Assembly (NCBI RefSeq): GCF_009811555.1
Contig: NZ_BLIN01000005.1
Location: 1,745,501 to 1,809,500, forward strand
DNA: 64,000 nucleotides
DNA from: Streptomyces caniferus
GTDB taxonomy: Bacteria > Actinomycetota > Actinomycetes > Streptomycetales > Streptomycetaceae
Reading direction: 5' to 3'
Position 1 is the stretch's first letter. Every line of letters begins with the position of its first letter. Below are positions 16,760 to 25,473 of the stretch, piece after piece. The notes beneath the pieces were generated by a model that was not told the DNA's origin, made no database searches, and was given only the letters and a program-made list of their open reading frames with translations. Both the position numbers and the translations under genes were made by a program.

Positions 16760-17122
16760 TCAGCGCGGCAGGGAGTGGCGGCGGTAGGTGACCTGGTTGT
16801 CGCGGACCCGGGTGACCTCGACCGTCAGCCGGCGCTCCAGGCCGAGGGGGAAGTGCGCCGTGCAGCGCACCTCGGCGTACGGCACCGGCGGGAGGTCACC
16901 GGAGCAGTGCACCGCGTCGGGCCCCTTGCGGAAGGGCAGGCCGAGCCGGCCGCTGAGCGTTCTGGCGATCTCGGTGCGCAGCACGGTGTGGGTACCGCGG
17001 TCGACCTCGCTGGTGGCATCGCGGTCGCGGAGGCGGACGGCGACGAACGCGAGCACACCCGCCATGGCGAGCACGGTGGCGAGGCCGATGACGAGGCCGC
17101 GCCGTGGCGGATCCGCGAGCAC
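16760..17122 (-). CDS. DUF4333-type membrane-anchored protein
   Basis: The 120-residue protein has one N-terminal membrane helix (GLVIGLATVLAMAGVLAFVA) and an extracytoplasmic domain with two cysteines (DAVHCSGDLPP, AEVRCTAHF) that probably form a disulfide. The pattern fits DUF4333. The GTG start at 17122 lies 5 bp after the stop of the secreted-protein gene upstream, and its ribosome site (GGAG) lies inside that gene, so translation is coupled. Function unknown. Confidence 0.75.
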   Translation of the reverse strand: MLADPPRRGLVIGLATVLAMAGVLAFVAVRLRDRDATSEVDRGTHTVLRTEIARTLSGRLGLPFRKGPDAVHCSGDLPPVPYAEVRCTAHFPLGLERRLTVEVTRVRDNQVTYRRHSLPR

Positions 17123-17127
17123 CGCCG

Positions 17128-17829
17128 TCAGCTCCGGGAGCCGCGGGGGCGCCGCCGGGCGAGGGCTCCCCAGCCGGCCGCCGCGAGCAACAGCGCACCG
17201 CCCGCGGTCGTGGCCGCCCGGCCGGTACCGGCCGCGCCGCCGAGGCCGGTGTCCGCGCCGCCCTGGGGCACGACCTGGCCGGCGCCGTCGGAGACGATCA
17301 TGGTGCCGGTGAGGGTCTGCCTGCCGTCGCCGGACTCCTGCCCGTACTCCTCACCGCGTCCGCTGTCCTCCCTGCGGTCGGCCGCACCGTGTTCCTCGTC
17401 GCCGTCCGCCCGGCCGGTGTCCAGGGCGCTCTGCCGGGCTCCGGACGCGCCGCCGCAGGTGAGGGTGACCCGGTAGGAACCGGGCGCGGTGTCGGCCGGC
17501 ACGGTCGCGGTGCCGCCGAGCCGGCCGCTCTGGGCGGAGAGCTGCACCGCGGGGAGGCCCGCGTCGTCGAAGGTGGCCTCGGCGGTGTCACCGGAGCAGC
17601 GGCCGCCGTCGGAGACGGAGAAGGCGGCACCCGGCGCCACCGGGTCGGGCTGTACGACCACCCCGGGTACGGCGTCCGGCGCGACACCGGTCTCGGTGGC
17701 GCCCTCGGTCACCGTCCTGGTGAGGGCTCCGGTGGCGGCATCGGCACCCTCGCCGTCGCCGAAGAGCAGGACGGACACCGCCAGGGCGCCGGCCCCCAGC
17801 GCGTACAGGGGAATGTGGCGTATGTGCAT
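17128..17829 (-). CDS. Secreted protein with C-terminal membrane anchor
   Basis: The 233-residue protein has an N-terminal signal peptide (HIRHIPLYALGAGALAVSVL), an extracellular region with two cysteines (GGRCSGDTAE and VTLTCGGAS) resembling a small Ig-like or intracellular-antigen-like domain, and an Asp/Glu/Gly-rich stretch. It ends with a hydrophobic helix and a basic tail, ALARRRP. A classical LPxTG is absent. It is co-transcribed with the DUF4333-type gene. Function unknown; a surface-protein role is likely. Confidence 0.7.
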   Translation of the reverse strand: MHIRHIPLYALGAGALAVSVLLFGDGEGADAATGALTRTVTEGATETGVAPDAVPGVVVQPDPVAPGAAFSVSDGGRCSGDTAEATFDDAGLPAVQLSAQSGRLGGTATVPADTAPGSYRVTLTCGGASGARQSALDTGRADGDEEHGAADRREDSGRGEEYGQESGDGRQTLTGTMIVSDGAGQVVPQGGADTGLGGAAGTGRAATTAGGALLLAAAGWGALARRRPRGSRS

Positions 17830-18055
17830 AACCCGAGACAAGCGCCCGGCCCCGCGGTGCGCACCTCGATGGTGCGCCCCCGCCGGGCCGACTTCCACGA
17901 AAGACGCCCGCCCGCCGCCTCTTCCCGCAGGTCACACGGGTGCGCACGCCCCGGACGGCGGAACGGGCGGGATGGGCTTTCCGGGTGGTGGGGCCGGGGC
18001 GCGCTCGGCACCGGGACGTCGGGCGGACGTCCGTGGCCGCGGCGCGGCCCGGCGG

Positions 18056-18085
18056 CCGGCACGCCGTGGCGGGGCCGCGTGCCGG
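18056..18085 (-). terminator. Hairpin after histidine-phosphatase gene
   Basis: Arms CCGGCACGC (18056-18064) and GCGTGCCGG (18077-18085) pair around a 12-nt loop, 14 bp beyond the stop of the gene at 18099. The 269-bp gap 17830-18098 holds nothing else recognisable. Confidence 0.5.
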
Positions 18086-18098
18086 GACCGGTCGGCGC

Positions 18099-18668
18099 TC
18101 ACGCCTCCAGTTGGAGGTCCCACTTGCCGGACCGGCCGGTGAGGGTGGTGACCGACAGCGGCTGGACGTCTATCCGCCAGTACGAGTGCGGGGGCGCCTG
18201 GAGCGCGTAGACCAGCGCGGCGCGGACGACCCCGGGTTCGGCGACCGCCAGCAGTCCGTCGGCGTCCTCGACCGGCCGGGTGTCCAGCCAGCGGCCGACG
18301 CGTGTGATGAAGGCCAGCAGGGACTCCCCGCCGTGCGGTGCCCCGCGCGGGTCGGCCAGCCAGGCTTCCACCGCCTGTGGCTCGTCGGCGGCCACCTCAC
18401 CCAGCGTGCGGCCGTGCCAGCGCCCCATGTCGCAGTCGCGCAGCGCCGGTTGGGCGAGCGGGCGCAGGCCGAGGGCCTCGCCGGTGTCCCGGCAGCGGGC
18501 GGACGGCGAGCAGTAGCGCAGCTCGGCGGCGGCGAGCCGGCACAGGACGGGCGCGGCCCGCTCCGCCTCGTGCCATCCCGCGGCGTCGAGCGGACGGTCG
18601 TCGCCGAACCGCGTGCCGAGCAGCGAGGAGCTGCGGCCCACGGCGAGCAGCTTGAGTCGGACGCTCAT
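18099..18668 (-). CDS. Histidine-phosphatase-family protein with degenerate active site
   Basis: The 189-residue protein keeps the family layout: an N-terminal strand, RYCSPSARCRDTGEALG (usual SP..R..QTA helix), an MGRWHGRTLGEV segment and GGESLLAFITRVGRWLD. The hallmark RHG loop reads AVGRSSS, without the phospho-accepting His, and the second His position (usually SHGG.IR) reads AEPGVVRAAL. It is probably not an active phosphatase of the usual kind. Role unknown; it may bind a phosphorylated ligand. A GNAT gene lies just upstream on the same strand. Confidence 0.75.
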   Translation of the reverse strand: MSVRLKLLAVGRSSSLLGTRFGDDRPLDAAGWHEAERAAPVLCRLAAAELRYCSPSARCRDTGEALGLRPLAQPALRDCDMGRWHGRTLGEVAADEPQAVEAWLADPRGAPHGGESLLAFITRVGRWLDTRPVEDADGLLAVAEPGVVRAALVYALQAPPHSYWRIDVQPLSVTTLTGRSGKWDLQLEA

Positions 18669-18711
18669 CCGCCGATGGTAAGAGCAGCACCGCCCCGGCG
18701 ACCCCGGTTGA

Positions 18712-19164
18712 TCAGATCTCGACAGGCCCCGGGTCGATCAGCCCGAGGGTCATCCACTGCTCCGGGGACACCAGGGCGCGGAAGCCGACCTTCTCGTACA
18801 CGCCGTGGGCGTCCTTGGTGGCGAGCGTCAGACGGCTCAGCCCGCAGGGCGTCAGCCGGTCGGCGACGGCCTCGACGAGGGCGGTGCCCAGTCCCTTGCC
18901 GCGGTCGTCGCGGCAGATGTACACGTCGCAGAGCCAGGCGAAGGTGGCGTGGTCGGTGACCACCCGCGCGTAGCCGGCCTGCCGGCCGGAGCCCGCCTCG
19001 TACAGACCGAAGTTGAGCGAGCCCGCGACGGCGCGGTCGTGCAGCTCCCTGGGCCGGTCCACGGCCCAGTAGGAGTCGGCGGCCAGCCAGTGGTGGACCA
19101 GGTCGGCATCGAGGCGCGCCGGGTCGGTGGAGATCTCGTAGCCGTCGAGGGCGTGATCGTTCAT
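18712..19164 (-). CDS. GNAT-family N-acetyltransferase
   Basis: The 150-residue single-domain protein carries the acetyl-CoA loop RGKGLGTALVEA (motif A) after the strand LCDVYICRDD, and a late GVYEKVGFRAL (motif B). N-terminal YEISTDPARLDADLVHHWLA is typical of a common Streptomyces subgroup. Substrate unknown. The start at 19164 gives MNDHALDGYE; upstream sequence is low-complexity. It lies 43 bp upstream of the phosphatase-like gene, possibly co-transcribed. Confidence 0.88.
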   Translation of the reverse strand: MNDHALDGYEISTDPARLDADLVHHWLAADSYWAVDRPRELHDRAVAGSLNFGLYEAGSGRQAGYARVVTDHATFAWLCDVYICRDDRGKGLGTALVEAVADRLTPCGLSRLTLATKDAHGVYEKVGFRALVSPEQWMTLGLIDPGPVEI

Positions 19165-19307
19165 GCCGGGAGGTTCGCAGAGGGGCGGGGGCGGCGTCGA
19201 ACCGATTGCCGGCGGGCCCGGCCCCGGGAGGCATCGGCGGCCACGGCCCAGGAGGTGCCCCCGGCTTTCGCCGGGTGGCCCTGCCCCCGCCTCCCCCGCC
19301 CGGCCGG

Positions 19308-20813
19308 TCAGCCCGCCGGGACGCCCAGCTCCTCGCACGCCGTACGCAGTCTGCGGACACCCTCGACGAGCTCGCCGGCGCCGGACGCGGCCGCGAAGCT
19401 CAGCCGCAGATGCGCGGCCGGCGGCTCGGCGGCGAAGTACGGCCGGCCCGCCGCGACCGCGACGCCCGCCCGCAGCGCCGCCCCGGTCAGCGCCCCCTCG
19501 TCGGTGCCGTCCGGCAGCCGCAGCCAGAGGTGGTAGCCGCCCGGCGGGACGTACAGGCCACCCGGCGCGAGGTCGTGCCCGTACGCCGCCCCGTGCCCCA
19601 TCCCCCGCTCGACGAGCGCGGGCAGTTGTTCGCGCAGGGCCGCGGCAAGGGCTTTGCGGCGCACGGTCAACTCGGCGGCGATCAGCCGCAGATGGCGGCC
19701 CCAGGCGGGCGATCCGACGAGTTCGAGGGCGGCCTCCTGGAGCGGGCCCGGCACGAAGAAGCTGTCGACGACCTGGATGGCACGCAGCCGGTCGAGCACC
19801 GGGCCGCGGGCGGCCAGGGCCCCCACCCGCAGATGGGGCGAGGTCGCCTTGGTCAGCGAGCGGACATGGACGACCGTGCCGTCCCGGTCGTCCGCGGCCA
19901 GGGTGGGCGGCAGGGCGGGAGCGTCGTCGTGGACCAGCAGCCGCGCGAAGTCGTCCTCGATCACGAAGGCGCCTGCCGCCCGGGCCACGCGCAGCACCTC
20001 GCGCCGCCGCTCGGCGGCCAGCACCGCGCCGGTCGGGTTCTGGAACAGCGGCTGGCAGACGAACAGCCGGGCACCGCTGGCGCGGAAGGCGTCGGCCAGC
20101 AGGTCCGTCCGGACCCCGTCCGCGTCCACCGGTACGGGCACCGGCCGCAGCCCCGAGGCGCGGGCCACGGCCAGCATGCCGGGGTAGGTCGGGGACTCGA
20201 CGAGCACCGGGGCGCCGGGGGCGGCGAGGGCGCGCAGTGCGGCGGTCAGCGCGCTCTGGCCGCCCCCGGTGATCAGGACGTCGCTGGCGGCGAGCGGGCC
20301 GCCGGGGCCGGCGATCTCCCGGGCGAACCAGGCGCGCAGTTCCGCTACGCCCCCGACCGTGGGCCGCGCCCAGGCACCGGGCCGCCGGCCGGCTCGTGCC
20401 AGGGCGGCGCCGAGGGCGCGTTCGGGCTGCAGATCGGGGTGGAGATAGCCGCCGATGAGTTCGACCACGCCGGAGGCGGGGGTGGCGAGCGTGGCCAGCA
20501 CTCCCGAGGCGTCGACGCTGCGCGGCACCTGGTCGCCGGCCGGCTCCGCGCTCAGCGCGATCTCCTGCCAGGAGGTGTCGGCCGGCCGGGGCGCCTCGCC
20601 GCGCGGCTCGGCCCGGAAGGCGCCCGCGCCCGGCCGGGTCACGACCAGGCCCTCCGCCACCAGCTCGGCGAGCGCCCGGGAGACGGTCACCGGGCTGACG
20701 CGATGCCGCTCCACGAGGGCCCGGCTCGACGGCAGCTTCTCTCCCGGCGAGTAGCGCTTCAGCTCCATCCGCAGGGTCGCGGCCAGTTCTGCCCCACTGC
20801 TACGCTCTTGCAT
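19308..20813 (-). CDS. MocR-type GntR regulator with aminotransferase domain
   Basis: The 501-residue protein has an N-terminal GntR winged helix (residues about 5-70: LPSSRALVERHRVSPVTVSR) and a fold-type I PLP aminotransferase-like domain. FQNPTGA and the probable PLP lysine in HVRSLTKATSPHLRVG are visible. Such regulators sense PLP or an amino compound. Its start codon overlaps that of the divergent EamA transporter, which is the likely target. No Shine-Dalgarno site is present, and a -10-like TATCAT lies just upstream. Confidence 0.9.
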   Translation of the reverse strand: MQERSSGAELAATLRMELKRYSPGEKLPSSRALVERHRVSPVTVSRALAELVAEGLVVTRPGAGAFRAEPRGEAPRPADTSWQEIALSAEPAGDQVPRSVDASGVLATLATPASGVVELIGGYLHPDLQPERALGAALARAGRRPGAWARPTVGGVAELRAWFAREIAGPGGPLAASDVLITGGGQSALTAALRALAAPGAPVLVESPTYPGMLAVARASGLRPVPVPVDADGVRTDLLADAFRASGARLFVCQPLFQNPTGAVLAAERRREVLRVARAAGAFVIEDDFARLLVHDDAPALPPTLAADDRDGTVVHVRSLTKATSPHLRVGALAARGPVLDRLRAIQVVDSFFVPGPLQEAALELVGSPAWGRHLRLIAAELTVRRKALAAALREQLPALVERGMGHGAAYGHDLAPGGLYVPPGGYHLWLRLPDGTDEGALTGAALRAGVAVAAGRPYFAAEPPAAHLRLSFAAASGAGELVEGVRRLRTACEELGVPAG

Positions 20814-20827
20814 GAGAGACAATGATA
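20801..20827. promoter_or_regulatory. Overlapping divergent leaderless promoters
   Basis: The tetramer CATG at 20811-20814 carries both start codons: ATG of the EamA gene on plus (20812) and of the MocR gene on minus (20813). TACGCT (20801-20806) ends 5 nt before the plus ATG, and TATCAT (minus, 20827-20822) ends 8 nt before the minus ATG. Each -10 box thus lies inside the other gene. GATAGCG occurs twice, at 20824-20830 and 20847-20853, as possible MocR direct repeats. Confidence 0.5.
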
Positions 20828-21777
20828 GCGCTACCGGCACGGCGACGATAGCGGTCAGCGCCCCGGGCGCCCCTGCCGCCGTCCCGGACGCCCCGGACAC
20901 CGCGCCCCCGGCCCGCGGCGCGCTCGTCGGCCGCGGCGCCCTGCTCGCCGCGCTCGGTGTCGCCGCCTTCTCCCTCACGTTCCCCGCGACGGCCTGGGCG
21001 CTGGAGGGCATGGGCCCCTGGACCGTGGTGATGCTGCGCAGCGTGCTGGCCGCCACGCTCGCGGGCGGCGCGCTGGCCGTGCTCCGGGTGCGCGTTCCGG
21101 AGCGGCGCCACTGGGCGGGCATCGCGGTCGTCGCGGGCGGTGTGGTCCTCGGCTTCCCGCTGCTGACCACCCTCGCGCTGCAGACCTCCACCACCTCGCA
21201 TGCCGCCGTCGTGGTCGGCCTGCTGCCGCTGACCACCGCCGCCTGCTCGGCCGTACGGACCGGTGCCCGGCCCTCCCGGACGTTCTGGGGCGCCTCGCTG
21301 GTGGGCGCGGCCGTCGTCATCGGCTTTGCGGTGCAGCAGAGCGGCGGAACGCCGGGCCGCGGGGATCTGCTGCTGTTCGCGGCGCTGCTGGTGTGCGCGG
21401 CCGGCTACACCGAGGGCGGCCGGCTCGCCCGCCACATGCCGGGCTGGCAGGTGATCGGCTGGGCGCTGGTGCTGGCGCTTCCGGTGACGGTGGCGGGCGC
21501 GGCACTCGCGCTGTCCTCCGAGCCGCTGCGGCTCACGGCGCACTCGGTCGGCGGGCTGCTGTGGCTGGCGTTCGGCTCGCAGTTCCTCGGGCTGGTGGCC
21601 TGGTACCGCGGGATGGCCGCGATCGGCATCTCCAAGGCGAGCCAGCTGCAGCTCGCCCAGCCGCTGCTGACCCTGGTCTGGTCCGTGCTGCTGCTCGGCG
21701 AGCGGCTGCCGCCGGCCGCCCCCGCCGCGGCGCTGGGGGTCCTGGTGTGCATCGCGGTCACCCAGCGGTCCCGATGA
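20812..21777 (+). CDS. EamA/DMT-family transporter
   Basis: The 321-residue protein has ten hydrophobic segments in two EamA repeats. The first begins LLAALGVAAFSLTFPATAWALEG and the second ends GLVAWYRGMAAIGISKASQL and QLAQPLLTLVWSVLLLGE, the usual EamA close. It probably exports an amino acid or related metabolite. The N-terminal 40 residues are not conserved-looking. Control by the divergent MocR protein is likely. Confidence 0.88.
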   Translation: MRDNDSATGTATIAVSAPGAPAAVPDAPDTAPPARGALVGRGALLAALGVAAFSLTFPATAWALEGMGPWTVVMLRSVLAATLAGGALAVLRVRVPERRHWAGIAVVAGGVVLGFPLLTTLALQTSTTSHAAVVVGLLPLTTAACSAVRTGARPSRTFWGASLVGAAVVIGFAVQQSGGTPGRGDLLLFAALLVCAAGYTEGGRLARHMPGWQVIGWALVLALPVTVAGAALALSSEPLRLTAHSVGGLLWLAFGSQFLGLVAWYRGMAAIGISKASQLQLAQPLLTLVWSVLLLGERLPPAAPAAALGVLVCIAVTQRSR

Positions 21778-21847
21778 CCGCACGGCGCACCGGCCCCGGA
21801 GCGGGATGAACCCGTACTTTCCCGGGTGCGGCGGCGGCCCGCGGACG

Positions 21848-21853
21848 TAAACT
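21848..21853 (+). promoter_or_regulatory. -10 box TAAACT upstream of DUF1918 gene
   Basis: TAAACT is the only good -10 hexamer in the 211-bp gap before the DUF1918 gene and would give a leader of about 130 nt. No clear -35 box. Confidence 0.35.
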
Positions 21854-21988
21854 TGCCGCGACGGCAGGTACCGCCGTCCGGACCACTGTCAGGTCCGTCA
21901 ACCGTGGAAATCATGGGCCGTTCAACCGTCGGCCGTCGCTCTGTCGGTCTACCGGTCGTACGGCCGCCCCGAGGCGGGGAGGACCCTG

Positions 21989-22198
21989 ATGCATGCAAGC
22001 AGGGGCGACCGGCTGGTGGTGCACGGCAGGACCGTCGGGCATCACGACAAGGTCGTCGAAATCGTCGAAGTACTGGGCACGAACGGCGATCCGCCCTACC
22101 GCGTCCGCGCCGAGGACGGCCATGAGGCGATCATGTCGCCCGGTCCCGACTCGGTCGTCAGGCACGGCAAGGTCACCGACGTCGACTCCGGCCGGTAG
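21989..22198 (+). CDS. DUF1918 family small protein
   Basis: The 69-residue protein matches the DUF1918 pattern (HASRGDRLVVHGRTVGHHDK, then GDPPYRVRAEDGHEAIMSPG). It is predicted to form a small SH3-like beta-barrel. Function unknown; members are widespread and often multi-copy in Streptomyces. GGGGAGG lies 7 nt before the ATG. Confidence 0.87.
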   Translation: MHASRGDRLVVHGRTVGHHDKVVEIVEVLGTNGDPPYRVRAEDGHEAIMSPGPDSVVRHGKVTDVDSGR

Positions 22199-22301
22199 CC
22201 ACCGGCACCGGACCGGACGGCGGGCACCGGACGGTGCCCCGTCCCCTCGGCGGGTCACCGCCGCGGCCCGCGCGGACCCTCATGGCCCGCGCGGGCCGCC
22301 G

Positions 22302-23531
22302 CTACGTCCGCGCCGCCGCGGCGTAGTGGTCCCGTACGACCCTCGCCATGGCTCCCACCCGGTCCTTGGCCACGTCCTTCGCCGAGAAGTAGACATGGCC
22401 TCCCACCTGCGGATAGCCGCGGGCGAAGGTGAGATGGCGGGAGAGTTCGGCCGGGTCCTGCCAGGCGGCGGGCTGTTCCTCGCCCGCCTTGTAGAGGGCC
22501 TCGCCGATGTACAGGTCCACCCCGGTGCCGTCGACGGTCCGGGCCCACCAGGGCACGAGTTCGGCGTAGTCGGCGACGGTGAAGCCGAGCGGCCAGTAGA
22601 CCTGCGGCACGATGTAGTCGATCCAGCCCTCCCGCACCCAGCGGCGGGTGTCGGCGTACAGGTCGTCGTAGGTCTGCACCCCGGCCTGGGTGCGCGAGCC
22701 CCGCTGGTCGGTGGCGCGGTTGCGCCAGACCGCGAACGGAGCGACGCCGAACCGCACCCGGCGCCCGGCCCGCCCGCCCCCGTCCCCCAGCCTGGCCGCC
22801 ATCTCGTAGACCAGCCGGTCGATGTTGTCCCGGCGCCAGGCCGCCCGGCTCGCGAAGCCGCTGCCGAACTCGTCGAACGCCGCGTCGTCGTCGAAACGCT
22901 GCCCCGCCACCGGATACGGATAGAAGTAGTCGTCGAAGTGCACCCCGTCGACGGGGTAGCGCCGCACCGCGTCGAACATCGCGTCCTGGACGAACTGGCG
23001 CACCTCGGGCAGGCCGGGGTTGTAGTAGAGCTTGCCGCCGTACGGGAGGACCCAGCCGGGGTGGCGGCGGGCGGGGTGGTCCGGCGTGAGCCGCCCGGGG
23101 TCGGTGTGGTTGGCGACCCGGTACGGGTTGAACCAGGCGTGCAGTTCGAGATTGCGCCGGTGGGCCTCGCGGACCGCGAAGTCGAGCGGGTCCCAGCCGG
23201 GGTCGCGGCCCTGCTGCCCGGTCAGGCACTGCGCCCACGGCTCGTACGGGGAGGGCCACAGGGCGTCCGCCGTGGGCCGCACCTGGAAGAACACCGTGTT
23301 CAGCTTGCGGGCGACGGCCCTGTCGAAGTGGGCACGGAGTTCGCGCTGTTGCTCGGCGGGCTGCAGCTTCGCACTGGAGGGCCAGTCCAGGTTGGCGACG
23401 GTCGCCAGCCACATGCCCCGCATCTCGCGCCGCGACGTGCCGTCCGCGGGCGCCGCGGGCCCCGCGGCAAGCAGCGAGGAGGCCGCGCCCAGCGCGGCCA
23501 CCGCGAACCCTCTGCGTGTGATACGCCTCAT
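22302..23531 (-). CDS. Tat-exported glycosyl-hydrolase-like family 10 (GHL10) protein
   Basis: The 409-residue protein starts with a twin-arginine signal (RRITRRGFAVAALGAASSLL), so it is secreted folded. The mature part is the GHL10/DUF187 TIM barrel: EMRGMWLATVANLDWPS, FFQVRPTADALWPS, AWFNPYRV, VDGVHFDDYFYPYP and YIVPQVYWP are the conserved strands. It probably acts on cell-wall or extracellular polysaccharide; the exact bond is unknown. GGGGA stands about 6 nt before the ATG. It is divergent from the hydroxybutyryl-CoA dehydrogenase gene. Confidence 0.9.
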   Translation of the reverse strand: MRRITRRGFAVAALGAASSLLAAGPAAPADGTSRREMRGMWLATVANLDWPSSAKLQPAEQQRELRAHFDRAVARKLNTVFFQVRPTADALWPSPYEPWAQCLTGQQGRDPGWDPLDFAVREAHRRNLELHAWFNPYRVANHTDPGRLTPDHPARRHPGWVLPYGGKLYYNPGLPEVRQFVQDAMFDAVRRYPVDGVHFDDYFYPYPVAGQRFDDDAAFDEFGSGFASRAAWRRDNIDRLVYEMAARLGDGGGRAGRRVRFGVAPFAVWRNRATDQRGSRTQAGVQTYDDLYADTRRWVREGWIDYIVPQVYWPLGFTVADYAELVPWWARTVDGTGVDLYIGEALYKAGEEQPAAWQDPAELSRHLTFARGYPQVGGHVYFSAKDVAKDRVGAMARVVRDHYAAAART

Positions 23532-23690
23532 CAAAAGTCCCCAGGTTGTCCGGTTCGTCCCGTACTGAGGGCTCAGAATGCCCGCCCCGGCACCCTTAGC
23601 ACAGCACCGCGCGGAGTAACGTCGGGCCCGAGGCGGCCGCCGGACCCATACGGCGTACCGCCGGTCCTGAAGATCAGCGAAAGGCACGAT

Positions 23691-24548
23691 GTGACCGACA
23701 TCGAACGCGTCGGAGTGGTCGGTTGCGGCCAGATGGGCGCAGGCATCGCCGAGGTGTGCGCCCGCGCCGGGCTGGACGTCATGGTCGCGGAGACCACCGG
23801 CGAAGCTCTGGAGCTGGGTCGCACCCGCTTGACCAACTCTCTCGGCAAGGCCGCCGAGCGCGGCAAGATCACCGCCGAAGAGCGCGACGCGACGCTCGAC
23901 CGGCTCAGCTTCACCACCGACCTCGGTGAGTTCGCCGACCGCGATCTCGTCATCGAGGCCGTGGTGGAGAACGAGCAGGTCAAGACCGAGATCTTCCAGG
24001 TCCTCGACCAGGTGATCACCCGTCCGGACGCCATTCTGGCGTCCAACACCTCGTCGATCCCGCTGGTGAAGCTGGCGGTCGCCACCTCCCGGCCCGACCA
24101 GGTCATCGGCATCCACTTCTTCAACCCGGCACCGGTGCAGAAGCTCGTCGAGCTGATCCCCGCCCTGACCACCGGCGAGGAGACCATCAAGCGCGCCGAG
24201 GCCGTGGTGCAGGAAGTGCTGGGCAAGCATGCGATCCGCGCCCAGGACCGCTCGGGCTTCGTGGTCAACGCCCTGCTGATCCCGTACCTGCTCTCCGCGA
24301 TCCGGATGTTCGAGTCGGGCATCGCCAGCCGCGAGGACATCGACAACGGCATGGAGATGGGCTGCGCCCACCCGATGGGCCCGCTCAAGCTGAGCGACCT
24401 GATCGGCCTGGACACCGTGGCCTCGGTCGCCGAGTCGATGTACCACGAGTACAAGGAGCCCCTGTACGCCGCTCCTCCGCTGCTCGCGCGGATGGTCGAC
24501 GCGGGCCGGCTGGGCCGGAAGTCGGGGTCGGGGTTCTACTCGTACTGA
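23691..24548 (+). CDS. 3-hydroxybutyryl-CoA dehydrogenase
   Basis: The 285-residue protein is a full-length member: NAD-binding RVGVVGCGQMGAGIAEVC, catalytic-region ASNTSSIPL, IGIHFFNPAPV, and the C-terminal dimer domain with HPMGPLKLSDLIGLD. It oxidises (S)-3-hydroxybutyryl-CoA or makes it from acetoacetyl-CoA, feeding the crotonyl-CoA/ethylmalonyl-CoA route and fatty-acid turnover. The start is GTG 23691, with AAAGG 8 nt upstream. The gene is monocistronic and ends at a strong hairpin. Confidence 0.93.
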   Translation: MTDIERVGVVGCGQMGAGIAEVCARAGLDVMVAETTGEALELGRTRLTNSLGKAAERGKITAEERDATLDRLSFTTDLGEFADRDLVIEAVVENEQVKTEIFQVLDQVITRPDAILASNTSSIPLVKLAVATSRPDQVIGIHFFNPAPVQKLVELIPALTTGEETIKRAEAVVQEVLGKHAIRAQDRSGFVVNALLIPYLLSAIRMFESGIASREDIDNGMEMGCAHPMGPLKLSDLIGLDTVASVAESMYHEYKEPLYAAPPLLARMVDAGRLGRKSGSGFYSY

Positions 24549-24570
24549 GGGCGCGCCCGCACCGCCAAGT

Positions 24571-24608
24571 GGCGCTGTTCCAGCGTGAGTTCATTCTGGA
24601 ACAGCGCC
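24571..24608 (+). terminator. Perfect 13-bp hairpin after hydroxybutyryl-CoA dehydrogenase
   Basis: GGCGCTGTTCCAG (24571-24583) pairs perfectly with CTGGAACAGCGCC (24596-24608) around a 12-nt loop, 22 bp after the stop codon. There is no T-run, as is common in Streptomyces. Confidence 0.75.
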
Positions 24609-24996
24609 GACGACCGGACCGCCCCGGGTGGCTCTCGCCACCCCCGCCGGACCCCTTCCGCACACCCTCGGACGACAGACGCGCCGCTACACCCGGGCGC
24701 GGCTGCCTGATGAGTTGGGACAGAGCCGACAGTCCCTGAAGAATCCCTGGGAAGCATCGTGGACGACACCGGCTTCGTGAAGAAGGGCGCCGCCTCCGCA
24801 GGGACTCGGCGAGCACTCCGGCACCGCCGGACGGACCGAGAACTGCCAGATCGCTCGCGTCCTCTCCCGATTCGCGATGATCGCAGACGTCAATCTAGTA
24901 TCTGACCTGCTCATGCCATGTGGTCGCTGACGTACCGAGCTGCCCGGCATGCGCTGAAGTCGTGACAGGTCGACACAAGCAGGGGTGCGGAACCGG
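24609..24996 (+). other. Gene-free stretch before the toxin operon
   Basis: No open frame here has a family match or a ribosome site. A -10-like TAGTAT lies at 24896-24901 and could start the toxin operon with a leader of about 90 nt. Base composition is visibly less GC-rich from about 24,700 onward. No integrase, transposase or direct-repeat boundary was seen. Confidence 0.5.
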
Positions 24997-25473
24997 ATGG
25001 GCAGCGAGCTGTCGACAGGGACGGCGGAACTGCGCGCTCAGATGGCCGCGTTCCTACGAGGTGAAGGGGATCCGCAGGCGCTGGTCGAGGCCGCGCAGGG
25101 CGCGGAGCTTCTGCTCCCCCTGCTCGGTGAGGGCGCTGTGTGGAGTGGCGAGTTGGACGACATTCGCTGGCTGTTCGCGTTCACCAGCACAGGTGAGATG
25201 CACGCCTTCCTGCAGCAGAAGTGGGAGGCGGCCGAGCCCGACGAACTGCCCGCCGAACTGGCCCGGTACGTACGCTACCTGCGCGTGGGCGGTGCGGAGC
25301 TGTTGCAGGAGCTGCTTCCTGAGCTGGTGGAGCGGGACCGGGTTCCGATGGGGGTCGTGGTGGACGTGTCCTCCGGACTTCGCGCCTTCCTGCCACCCGT
25401 GTCCGGAATCGTGCCGGACGGGATTGCGCTCGATAAGGAATCCGTTGCCAAGGGGGAGCTTGCCGCATGGTGA
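24997..25473 (+). CDS. SseB-family protein, first gene of T7SS toxin operon
   Basis: The 158-residue protein is SseB-like: EGDPQALVEAAQGAELLLPL, then a strand region IRWLFAFTSTGEMHAFLQQK and a DVSSGLRAFLPP close. SseB-type proteins recur beside actinobacterial type VII (ESX) genes, where an effector-specific adaptor role is suspected, not shown. The ATG at 24997 has AGGGG 10 nt upstream; GTG 24985 is possible. It overlaps the next gene by 7 bp, so the two are translationally coupled. Confidence 0.75.
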   Translation: MGSELSTGTAELRAQMAAFLRGEGDPQALVEAAQGAELLLPLLGEGAVWSGELDDIRWLFAFTSTGEMHAFLQQKWEAAEPDELPAELARYVRYLRVGGAELLQELLPELVERDRVPMGVVVDVSSGLRAFLPPVSGIVPDGIALDKESVAKGELAAW

